The position numbers were made by a program, and so were the translations under genes. Below the pieces are notes generated by a model. It saw only the letters and a program-made list of their open reading frames with translations. It did not search any database and was not told where the DNA came from. This document shows, one piece after another, positions 7,427-13,963 of a stretch of DNA of 20,409 nt. The stretch lies in contig CAZKPU010000038.1 of the NCBI GenBank assembly GCA_964554715.1, positions 1-20,409 of the forward strand. The letters are read 5' to 3'. This DNA is from RXOA01 sp964554715. GTDB taxonomy: Bacteria; Bipolaricaulota; Bipolaricaulia; UBA7950; UBA9294. Positions within the stretch are counted from its first letter, which is position 1; each line of letters opens with the position of its first letter.

Positions 7427-7951
7427 GTGTCGGAGACGAGAGCCGTGATGGACGACCAGAGGCTGCTCTCGCTGGTAGCGGATGGTAGAGAAGAGGCGTT
7501 CCATCGATTCTACGATGAGTACGCAAACCGTGTGTTTCGCTACGCGCTTACGCTGCTACGAAGCCGACATTTGGCGGAGGAGGTCGCACAAGAAACGATG
7601 ATCGCCGTGTGGCAGTCAGCCTCCAAATACGCAGGGCTATCCAAGGTCTCGACGTGGGTGTTCGGGATCGCTCGGAACAAAGCGTTCGGACTGTTGCGCC
7701 GCGAGGAGCGAGGCACTCGACATCCGGATGTACGGCTTGTGGAGCCGGATCCGGCCGATGCCATCTCCCGCGAGCAACGTGTCCTGCATGCGATCAACAC
7801 ATTGTCTCCCGATCACAGAGAGGTCGTGTTTCTTGCGTTCTACGAAGGCCTCGCCTATCAGGAGGTTGCGCAACTGCTCGATATTCCGGAGGGAACCGTG
7901 AAATCCCGTATGTACCACGCGAAGCGGAAGCTTGCGGAGGTTCTGGCATGA
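7427..7951 (+). CDS. ECF-type RNA polymerase sigma factor
   Basis: The protein has 174 residues from the GTG start. Region 2 (about 25-95) contains FHRFYDEYANRVFRYALTLL, then LAEEVAQETMIAVWQ (core-binding and -10 recognition helices) and STWVFGIARNKAFGLLRRE. Region 4 (about 118-172) contains LSPDHREVVFLAFYEGL and the helix-turn-helix YQEVAQLLDIPEGTVKSRMY. No region 1.1 or 3 is present, as in ECF factors. GTG 7427 has AAAGGA six bases upstream; ATG 7448 is a possible alternative with a weaker site. The stop overlaps the anti-sigma start (ATGA at 7948-7951). Confidence 0.95.
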   Translation: MSETRAVMDDQRLLSLVADGREEAFHRFYDEYANRVFRYALTLLRSRHLAEEVAQETMIAVWQSASKYAGLSKVSTWVFGIARNKAFGLLRREERGTRHPDVRLVEPDPADAISREQRVLHAINTLSPDHREVVFLAFYEGLAYQEVAQLLDIPEGTVKSRMYHAKRKLAEVLA

Positions 7952-8343
7952 TGACATGCGATGAAGCAAGAGAACTGATTCCCTGGTACGTCGCGGGAAG
8001 CTTGTCTGCGCACGAAGTTGGAGAGCTGGCGGTTCACATCGCTGATTGCGCCGACTGCCGCGCACAGTTGGCGCAGGATGTATCGCTGGGAATCGATCTG
8101 GAAGCGGCGCTGAAGAGCCTTCCGGAGATCTCAGCCGACGGCTTCAGCAAGGTCTCGAGGCGGATCAAGCGGCTTCCTTCCACGGGCGTCGACATCGGAT
8201 CTTTCCTTGCCGGGCTGTCCGTGGGGCTGTCGGCGCGAGGGAAAGGCGCTCCATTGAAGGCGGATCTGAAACTTCTCGGGTATCGAATTCCGCTTCTTGG
8301 CAACGGAAGCGAATCAGGAGCAGGAGGACACCATGAGCGATGA
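7948..8343 (+). CDS. Anti-sigma factor with zinc-finger (zf-HC2/ZAS) domain
   Basis: The protein has 131 residues. The N-terminus reads MTCDEARELIPWYVAGSLSA, followed by the zinc motif HIADCADC (His-x3-Cys-x2-Cys, about 31-38), the standard ZAS fold that wraps an ECF sigma factor. No clear transmembrane helix follows; the only mildly hydrophobic stretch (SFLAGLSVGLSARG) is too short and glycine-rich. It therefore looks like a soluble anti-sigma factor, as in the RsrA or ChrR types, rather than a membrane sensor. Start and stop overlap both neighbours (4 bp with the sigma gene, 11 bp with the next gene), so the genes are co-translated. The signal it senses is unknown; the conserved Cys residues would allow redox control. 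Confidence 0.88.
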   Translation: MMTCDEARELIPWYVAGSLSAHEVGELAVHIADCADCRAQLAQDVSLGIDLEAALKSLPEISADGFSKVSRRIKRLPSTGVDIGSFLAGLSVGLSARGKGAPLKADLKLLGYRIPLLGNGSESGAGGHHER

Positions 8344-8758
8344 GCGGTTTACGGAGGATCTGGGCCGAGAGATCAAGGAGCGGATCCGTGAGGAACTGAG
8401 AAAGATCAAGGACGTACGGATCGACATGGATGAGGACGATGCGCCACGCAGGCGTGGTGGGCGTAAGACGGAAGAGCTGAAGGATGTTCTGGAGACGGTC
8501 AGCACGATGCTTCCGAACCTTCTGGGCGGGCTGCGCGATGTGCTGTACTCGAAGAGTGCCGCCGAGAACATGGGAGACGCTGTAGGAACTTTCTACAAGA
8601 AGCTTGTCGAATCGGGAATGTCCAAAGAGGTCGCTCTGGAAATGGCGCAGGGGTACATGCTGAACCTGCGTGAGGTGTTTGCGTCGAAGAACTTCGACAT
8701 GGGCAACGTCCACGTCCATCGAGACCGGGATGAGGATCGGGACAGGGAGGAAGACTGA
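8333..8758 (+). CDS. Soluble charged protein of the sigma operon, unknown function
   Basis: The 141-residue protein has no recognised family name. It starts with a charged helical region (GREIKERIREELRKIKDVRI, about 10-29) and an acidic/arginine linker (EDDAPRRRGGRK). A helical middle follows with VSTMLPNLLGGLRDVLYS (about 55-72) and a C-terminal helical repeat-like part in which ESGMSKEVALEMAQGYMLNL is typical of small helical bundles. It ends in an alternating Asp/Arg tail (DRDEDRDREED). AGGAGG lies five bases before the ATG at 8333, which is inside the anti-sigma gene. Its place suggests an effector or adaptor of the regulator pair together with the membrane protein that follows. Confidence 0.8.
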   Translation: MSDERFTEDLGREIKERIREELRKIKDVRIDMDEDDAPRRRGGRKTEELKDVLETVSTMLPNLLGGLRDVLYSKSAAENMGDAVGTFYKKLVESGMSKEVALEMAQGYMLNLREVFASKNFDMGNVHVHRDRDEDRDREED

Positions 8759-9000
8759 ATCGCGCGATCCGGTTTGCTAGATCGATCCTGGCGCTGCCCG
8801 ACATCATCTTCTCGGTGCTTCTGCTTGTCGTGCAGACAGGCTGGTTCGTAGCCTCGCTGAAATGGCATCGCGACGTCTCGGCGTGGAGGCTGGAGCGACG
8901 GCTGAGACGCTACGGAATCAATGCGAGGGTTGCCGAAGAGCTGGCCGAGCAGTACCGGGATATGGGGAATCCTCTCAAGTACCTCCGCTCTCGGTTCTGA
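8755..9000 (+). CDS. Small membrane protein, probable CTG start
   Basis: The frame is open from a CTG at 8755 to TGA at 9000, giving 81 residues: a basic start (NRAIRFARS), one transmembrane helix (IIFSVLLLVVQTGWFVASL, about 18-36) and a cytoplasmic tail (WRLERRLRRYGINARVAEELAEQYRDMG) of charged helices. No ATG, GTG or TTG occurs before GTG 8815, and that start would cut off the front of the membrane segment and lacks a good ribosome-binding site. The CTG has GGGAGG six bases upstream and overlaps the previous stop as CTGA, an arrangement like the ATGA junctions earlier in this operon. Function is unknown; possibly the membrane partner of the preceding soluble protein. Confidence 0.65.
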   Translation: MNRAIRFARSILALPDIIFSVLLLVVQTGWFVASLKWHRDVSAWRLERRLRRYGINARVAEELAEQYRDMGNPLKYLRSRF

Positions 9001-9049
9001 TTCACGGTGAGCCGATCCTCGCTCGACCGGGACACGACGACGCTTTCGC

Positions 9050-9078
9050 TTGCTGCCGGCGTCATCGCTGAGTATCCT
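9050..9078 (+). promoter_or_regulatory. Candidate sigma70-type promoter for the 9105 gene
   Basis: TTGCTG (9050-9055) and TATCCT (9073-9078) are separated by 17 bp and lie 27 bp before the start codon region of the secreted protein. Both boxes have two mismatches, so this is moderate evidence. Confidence 0.4.
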
Positions 9079-9104
9079 GCATGGTCGTCTAATCAGACAG
9101 TGGG

Positions 9105-10277
9105 GTGATCGGCTTGAAGCGGATGTTGGGGCGGATTGCGGTCGTAGGGTTGGGATTGATGGCGGTTGTCGGCATTGCAGCGGTTTCTGTTCCTGTCTGT
9201 GACTATCATGCGCCGCAAACCGACCTTGTGGATGCAAAGCTCGACTTCAGCTATCGCTACTTCGATGACCCGGCGACGGTGGGACCGGAGATCGACTCAG
9301 GATGGATGAGACTGAGCTACGCTCAGCTCTATGATTCACCCGACTTTGGCTACTCGCTTGACGGGCTTGCCAGGGTCAATCTCAGTTCGATCGTTCCATC
9401 CTCAGGGAGCGGACAGATCAACGGCACGGCTCGCTACTACTCCGAACGTGAAGTCCCCGTCTATGTCTTCGGTGAAGCGGACGGCGAAGCGGAGGTCTCG
9501 GTTGCTGCTTCGGAGCTGGGGTTGGATCTGCGGGCGGGCGTCGGGTATGGGCGGTTCTACGACGTGACGCCGCTTGCCAAGACGCTTCGATTCCAGGCGG
9601 AACTGCTGTCGATCGGCATCCTCTCCGAGCCCCTTGGAGACGATGTTCTGATGCAGATCGCGACTGAGGTCGGAAGACAGATTGAATACGAGAGCACAAC
9701 AGACCTTGTCACCATGATCGAAACGATCATCGAGAACAACACGGGAATCTTCCTGGATGCACGAGCGTTGTTGCTCATCGAGGAGGCGCTGGACTCCGGG
9801 GATATCAATCGCTATTGCGGATGGACCGTGCAGGCAGGTTTTGGCATGGGGCTTTCGAGTATTTCGGAGCCATCGGCCGTCCTTCTGGCGTTCACGGCAG
9901 ACCTGGCACAGGCGGAAGGATATCGCGCGCAGTGGGGGGTTCACATGGGCCTCTCGGGTCCGTATGAGCTTGCCGCGGAGTACGATCTGACCGCGTCGGC
10001 GTCCTACGAGTACATCCTCCAAGCAAACGCTCTGCTGGAAAGGTCGATTTCGTATCAGAGGAGTAAGGCGCGGAACGAGCAGCCTGTTTGGAATGCAGGT
10101 GGGACGGTGGAACTGGCATTCGAGATCGGAACCGTGGATATAGCCATCCAATTCGAGCTCTCACGACGCGAAGACGGTTGGGCCAGGGATCTGACGTTAT
10201 CTGCAAGTGTCGATCTGCTGGCGTCGAAGCAGGTGCAGCGAACGTGGGAATCGGGCACCTACGAACACACGAGCTAG
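9105..10277 (+). CDS. Secreted beta-rich protein of unknown function, possible outer-membrane barrel
   Basis: This 390-residue protein has a signal peptide: basic LKRMLGR, a long hydrophobic core, and a likely cut near AVSVPVC. The mature part has many alternating polar/hydrophobic strands, such as GQINGTARYYS, VYVFGEADGEAEVSV, LDLRAGVGYGRFYD, WTVQAGFGMGLSS and GTVELAFEIGTVDIAIQFEL. These are separated by a helical insert (about 170-240), a pattern compatible with an outer-membrane beta barrel or a beta-sandwich. It does not end in the aromatic residue usual for BAM substrates. GTG 9105, TTG 9114 and ATG 9123 are all possible starts; TTG has GGGGTGAT just upstream and gives a more usual signal peptide. 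No homolog is recognised. It appears to be monocistronic or to lead into the acetyltransferase gene. Confidence 0.78.
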   Translation: MIGLKRMLGRIAVVGLGLMAVVGIAAVSVPVCDYHAPQTDLVDAKLDFSYRYFDDPATVGPEIDSGWMRLSYAQLYDSPDFGYSLDGLARVNLSSIVPSSGSGQINGTARYYSEREVPVYVFGEADGEAEVSVAASELGLDLRAGVGYGRFYDVTPLAKTLRFQAELLSIGILSEPLGDDVLMQIATEVGRQIEYESTTDLVTMIETIIENNTGIFLDARALLLIEEALDSGDINRYCGWTVQAGFGMGLSSISEPSAVLLAFTADLAQAEGYRAQWGVHMGLSGPYELAAEYDLTASASYEYILQANALLERSISYQRSKARNEQPVWNAGGTVELAFEIGTVDIAIQFELSRREDGWARDLTLSASVDLLASKQVQRTWESGTYEHTS

Positions 10278-10313
10278 TGCTGGATCTCATCTTCGGTGCG
10301 GGATGGAACACCG

Positions 10314-11021
10314 ATGAGCAGACGACCCGAGCTTTGGCCGATCCCCGAAGGGGCGCGGGAGATCGAAAGGCGTGATTGGCCACGCGAACGGGCGTTCCGA
10401 CTGTATCAGTCGTATGACTGTCCGTATTTCGCGATGACGGCGAACACCGATGTGACCGATCTGCGCCGCAGGCTCAAGTGCTGTCAGATCTCTTTCACGG
10501 TGGGACTCGCGTACGTGTTGGCGTCTGCAGCCAACGGTGTGCCGGAGATGCGGCAACGCATCCGTGGGAAGCGGGTCATCGAACACGCGATCGTGCATCC
10601 ATCGATCACGGTGCTGAGAGCGGATCAAACCTTCTCGTTCTGTGAGCTGCCGTTTCAGTCAAGATTTCCTCTGTTCCGCACCCAGGCGGAATCATCGATG
10701 GCTCAAGTGAAAGACCAAGACGTACCGTGCCTGGAGGATTGCCCGGAACGGGATGACTATCTGTTTCTGACCGGGATTCCGTGGGTGTCGTTCACCGCGT
10801 TCCAGCACCCCGTCAGATCCTCCGGGGATGATGCCGTTCCGCGAATCGCATGGGGGAAGTTCTTCGAGCAGGGCGAGAGACTTCTGCTCCCGGTGAATAT
10901 CCAGGTGCATCACGGACTTGCGGACGGCGTTCATGTCGGCAGGTTCTACGAAGGGATCGAGGCTCTGGCCTCAGATCCCGATGCATGGATAAACGGGAGC
11001 GAGGAGCCGTCGGAATTCTAG
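10314..11021 (+). CDS. Chloramphenicol acetyltransferase-like (CatA-type) O-acyltransferase
   Basis: The 235-residue protein matches the CAT fold in length and order. It has an N-terminal W-x-RE-x-F-like start (DWPRERAFRLYQSY, about 22-35), a middle with FLTGIPWVSFTAFQHP (about 151-166, the usual PW-xFt-f segment) and the catalytic motif VHHGLADGVHVGRFY (198-212). His200 would be the catalytic base and Asp204 the structural partner of the HHxxxDG signature. CATs acetylate chloramphenicol using acetyl-CoA, but many chromosomal family members have unknown acceptors, so drug resistance should not be assumed. ATG 10314 follows GGGATGGAA; a GTG at 10296 is an alternative. The start is 36 bp after the preceding stop. 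Confidence 0.88.
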   Translation: MSRRPELWPIPEGAREIERRDWPRERAFRLYQSYDCPYFAMTANTDVTDLRRRLKCCQISFTVGLAYVLASAANGVPEMRQRIRGKRVIEHAIVHPSITVLRADQTFSFCELPFQSRFPLFRTQAESSMAQVKDQDVPCLEDCPERDDYLFLTGIPWVSFTAFQHPVRSSGDDAVPRIAWGKFFEQGERLLLPVNIQVHHGLADGVHVGRFYEGIEALASDPDAWINGSEEPSEF

Positions 11022-11187
11022 CCAACCGTTAGTCCGATGCCGGGACGATGGCCGATGATCAGAGCGCTGGCGGGGCGACGGTTATCTCGCGGATCAAACA
11101 CGGTGTGACTGTAAGCTCGAAGATTGAGCGATCTGGCCATGTTTGGTAAGTTGTGCAGCACTCCAATGGGTTCATAGGGGGAACAAC

Positions 11188-11469
11188 ATGCTGACGGTCA
11201 ATGAGTATTTCGAAGGGCGCGTGAAGTCGATCGGCTTTGAGGACGCAGACGGCCCGGCAACCATGGGTGTGATGGAGGCCGGCGAGTATCGGTTCTCCAC
11301 GAACACAGTCGAAGTCATGTCGGTGATCACGGGGCAGCTGGTGGTGAAGCTGCCGGGAAGCGACGAGTGGGAAGCGTACCCGGCAGGGACTGCGTTCACC
11401 GTTGCCAAAGGGGAAGCGTTCGACGTTCGAATCGAGCAACCGTCGGCGTACCTCTGCCGGTACTGCTGA
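11188..11469 (+). CDS. ppnP: Pyrimidine/purine nucleoside phosphorylase
   Basis: The 93-residue protein aligns end to end with the PpnP (YaiE, formerly DUF1255) family. It has NEYFEGRVKSIGF at the start, GVMEAGEYRFSTNTVEVM, the VITGQLVVKLPG strand, AGTAFTVAKGEAFDV and the C-terminal SAYLCRYC. This single-domain cupin phosphorolyses several nucleosides to base and ribose-1-phosphate in salvage. AGGGGG lies seven bases before the ATG at 11188; upstream in-frame codons to 11143 precede this site and are probably not translated. It stands alone between the acetyltransferase and the peptidase gene. Confidence 0.95.
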   Translation: MLTVNEYFEGRVKSIGFEDADGPATMGVMEAGEYRFSTNTVEVMSVITGQLVVKLPGSDEWEAYPAGTAFTVAKGEAFDVRIEQPSAYLCRYC

Positions 11470-11613
11470 AGCGGGTACAAGCAGAGAGCACGGAATCAGC
11501 TGCTGGGCAAGGACTCTCTTCTGACAGTAGGTTCGGCCAGCGATGATGAAGCGGCTTCCTTTCTCATGAACCGCCGGAGTCCACTGAACCGCATGTCGCT
11601 GAACAGAGAACAC

Positions 11614-11631
11614 ACAGATAACGTCATCTGT
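11614..11631. promoter_or_regulatory. Short palindrome upstream of the S9 peptidase gene
   Basis: ACAGAT (11614-11619) and ATCTGT (11626-11631) form a perfect 6-bp inverted repeat with a 6-bp spacer, 18 bp before the peptidase start and just before its ribosome-binding site. It could be an operator, but repeats this short occur by chance. Confidence 0.25.
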
Positions 11632-11649
11632 TGAAAGAGGTGCAGCGGC

Positions 11650-13608
11650 ATGGCAAGAGGAAGGATCGGAATCGATGAGCTGATCCAGCTGCCCACACCG
11701 AGCGATGCTCAGATCTCGCCGGATGGGCGGCTTGTTGCGTTCACGCTCCGTACAACCGATTGGGAGCGAAACAAGTACTGCAAGAACGTCTGGATGGTCC
11801 CAGGGACCGGAGGTGAACCGTCTCCGGCGTGTCCCGATCTGCATGCGAGCGCATGGCCGCGTTGGGCCCCTGACGGAAACAGATTTCTTGTGATTGGACG
11901 CGAGAAGCCGGACTCGGGTCTGGCTGTCTTTGCCATCTCCTGGTCCGAAGCTGGGGACTCTTCCATCAGCTTCGTTGCTCCGTTGCCTCCCGGTGGACAC
12001 CATGTTGCCTGGTCGAGCGACGGAACGATGATCTCGTGCATCGCTCCGTTGCCGCCGACGGGCAAAGAGGCCGAGTTCGAGTCGAAGTATGGCCGGGTCG
12101 AAATCGCTGATGAAGCGCGAACTGGAAGCCGTGTATGGATTGCAGGAGCGGACGGCGGAGAGTTCAGCGCGGTGAATCCGAACGGCCTCGCCAGTGGAGC
12201 GGACATCCGCGAGGCGTGTTGGCATCCGACCGAGCGAACGCTGGTGCTTGCCGTCGCATCGGGTTCGACCCCCGAGTTCTGGGATCGCGGTGAGCTGATG
12301 ATCTACCGGGCGGAGGAAGATCGGCTTGAGCCGATTCCGTGCGGGATCGGGTGTGGCTCGCCTGTGTGGAGCCCCTGTGGACAGCAAATCGCATTCATGC
12401 GGTATCGTGTTCCGACTTTCTCTGCCAACAATGAGACGTGCCTCTACCACGTTGCTGATCAATCCGTGGCGGCTCGAATCGTGCGTGATGAAGAGGTCAA
12501 GCCGCTTGCCTGGCGGGAAGATGGCCTGTACTTCCTCTCTCTGGTGCGAACGGACGGCCATCTGTTCCGCTTCGATCCGGGAACCGAAGCCGTCGAGCAG
12601 GTGACGCGAAATGTCGAGGATGGGTTCGCGATCGTCGAAGGATGGGGCGGAGAGGGTTGCTCCTTTGACGGCGCTGACTCGCAACTCGCTGCGGTTTGCT
12701 ACACGCAAGACGCTCCCGGCGAGATTGCAGTGATCGATTTGGCGAGCGGCAAAGCACATGCGATTACCGAGTACCGGAGTTCGCTTCGCGTGCGACTCCC
12801 GTCATCCGAACTCGTCAGATGGGAGGCCTCCGATGGGACCTCGATCGAGGGCGTCCTTCATCGAGAGCGTGGAGACGGCGAGCCACGGAACGCGCCTCTT
12901 GCTGTGGTGATCCACGGCGGTCCCACGGCACTTGCATTCCGGGCACCACTGGTCGATTCCGACTGGAAGCTGTCGGCGATCCCGATGTTGACTGCGCTGG
13001 GGGTGATCGTCCTACGCCCCAACTACCGCGGCAGCGCCGGATATGGGGAAGCGTTTCGGATGGCCAACATCGGCTCGCTCGGCGAGGTCAACGTCGATGA
13101 CATCTGTTCCGGGATTGACTCCCTTGTTGAGAGAGGATGGGTCGACCCGGAACGAGTCGCGACGTCGGGAATGAGCCATGGTGGATACCTGTCGGCGTTC
13201 CTTGCGACATCCACGGACCGTCTCAGTGCAGCGATCATGCAGGGGGGAATCGCCGATTGGATGCTCAACTATGGCTGCAACATGCAGCCCGACTGGGAGC
13301 GGCAGTACTTCGGCGGGACGCCTGCCGAGAAGCGAGATCTGTACGGCAAACTGTCGCCGCTTCACCGCATCGGTGGACGGAAGACACCGGTTTTGATCCT
13401 TCATGGCGACAGCGATCGGCAGGCACCCACGGCCAATGCGACGGCGTTCTACCGCGGGCTGCGCGATGCAGGTGTTCCCGCTCGCTTGGTGCTCTACGGC
13501 AACACCGGCCACGGCCCCAGCCGCCCGCGCGAACTGCGCCATCACATGGAGGAAGTTGTGTCATGGATGAAACAGCGGTTGGTTGAGAGTTCCACAGATT
13601 CCGAATGA
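11650..13608 (+). CDS. S9 family (prolyl oligopeptidase/acylaminoacyl-peptidase-like) serine peptidase
   Basis: The 652-residue protein has the family's two parts. The N-terminal beta-propeller (about 1-390) shows repeating PDG/W-S-P-G blades, beginning PSDAQISPDGRLVAFTLR. The C-terminal alpha/beta hydrolase domain (about 395-650) has the oxyanion segment VVIHGGPTA and PNYRGSAGYGEAF. The nucleophile is Ser509 in GMSHGGYLSAF, with Asp589 in LHGDSDRQAP and His621 in NTGHGPSRP, so the catalytic triad is complete. There is no signal peptide, indicating a cytosolic enzyme trimming short peptides or acyl-peptides. The start is supported by GAAAGAGG upstream. The substrate class within S9 cannot be fixed from motifs. 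Confidence 0.95.
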   Translation: MARGRIGIDELIQLPTPSDAQISPDGRLVAFTLRTTDWERNKYCKNVWMVPGTGGEPSPACPDLHASAWPRWAPDGNRFLVIGREKPDSGLAVFAISWSEAGDSSISFVAPLPPGGHHVAWSSDGTMISCIAPLPPTGKEAEFESKYGRVEIADEARTGSRVWIAGADGGEFSAVNPNGLASGADIREACWHPTERTLVLAVASGSTPEFWDRGELMIYRAEEDRLEPIPCGIGCGSPVWSPCGQQIAFMRYRVPTFSANNETCLYHVADQSVAARIVRDEEVKPLAWREDGLYFLSLVRTDGHLFRFDPGTEAVEQVTRNVEDGFAIVEGWGGEGCSFDGADSQLAAVCYTQDAPGEIAVIDLASGKAHAITEYRSSLRVRLPSSELVRWEASDGTSIEGVLHRERGDGEPRNAPLAVVIHGGPTALAFRAPLVDSDWKLSAIPMLTALGVIVLRPNYRGSAGYGEAFRMANIGSLGEVNVDDICSGIDSLVERGWVDPERVATSGMSHGGYLSAFLATSTDRLSAAIMQGGIADWMLNYGCNMQPDWERQYFGGTPAEKRDLYGKLSPLHRIGGRKTPVLILHGDSDRQAPTANATAFYRGLRDAGVPARLVLYGNTGHGPSRPRELRHHMEEVVSWMKQRLVESSTDSE

Positions 13609-13963
13609 GCAGAGCGCGTCCACATCTCTACATCTGGCCCACGCTCAAGGAAAGAATCGGCTCTACCTCACCTAGAAACGTCCAGTGCCAGGGCAAGGTC
13701 ACCCTCGACTCAACCTGCATCGGGCGTTGACATGCCGCGAAGTCTCACAACACGTGTGAAATGTCCGGAAGATGTGCGGCACCAATCTCTTCAAGGCTGA
13801 ACGATCGATCGCTGAGAGGAGATGCATCCTGATGAGACGAACGAGGACAAGTGTCGGTGGACGTAGATCCTGGGCAAGTGTTGTGGTACGGCTTGCACTG
13901 CTTTGCCTGCGCGTAGGAGGCCTTCGTCACGCTAACCCGAGGAGCGGATAGGAGGGAGGAACC
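13609..13963. other. Intergenic region before the permuted caspase-like gene
   Basis: No clear gene is present. A 39-codon frame (ATG 13832 to TAG 13951) follows a GAGAGGAGA ribosome-binding-like site and encodes a basic, then hydrophobic, peptide (WASVVVRLALLCLRV). It could be a leader peptide or a remnant of a signal sequence, but coding support is weak. A small dyad TCACA-N5-TGTGA lies at 13745-13759. An isolated TTGACA (13727-13732) lacks a matching -10 box. Confidence 0.35.

Noticed and set aside
10314..11021. Calling the CatA-like gene an antibiotic-resistance determinant
   Set aside because: The catalytic motif supports the fold, but many chromosomal CAT-like proteins have other acceptors and nothing nearby suggests a resistance element.
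11059..12759. A 566-codon open frame on the minus strand
   Set aside because: It is antisense to the clear PpnP and S9 peptidase genes, its translation is Arg/Ser/His-rich with no domain pattern, and long shadow frames are expected opposite GC-rich codons.
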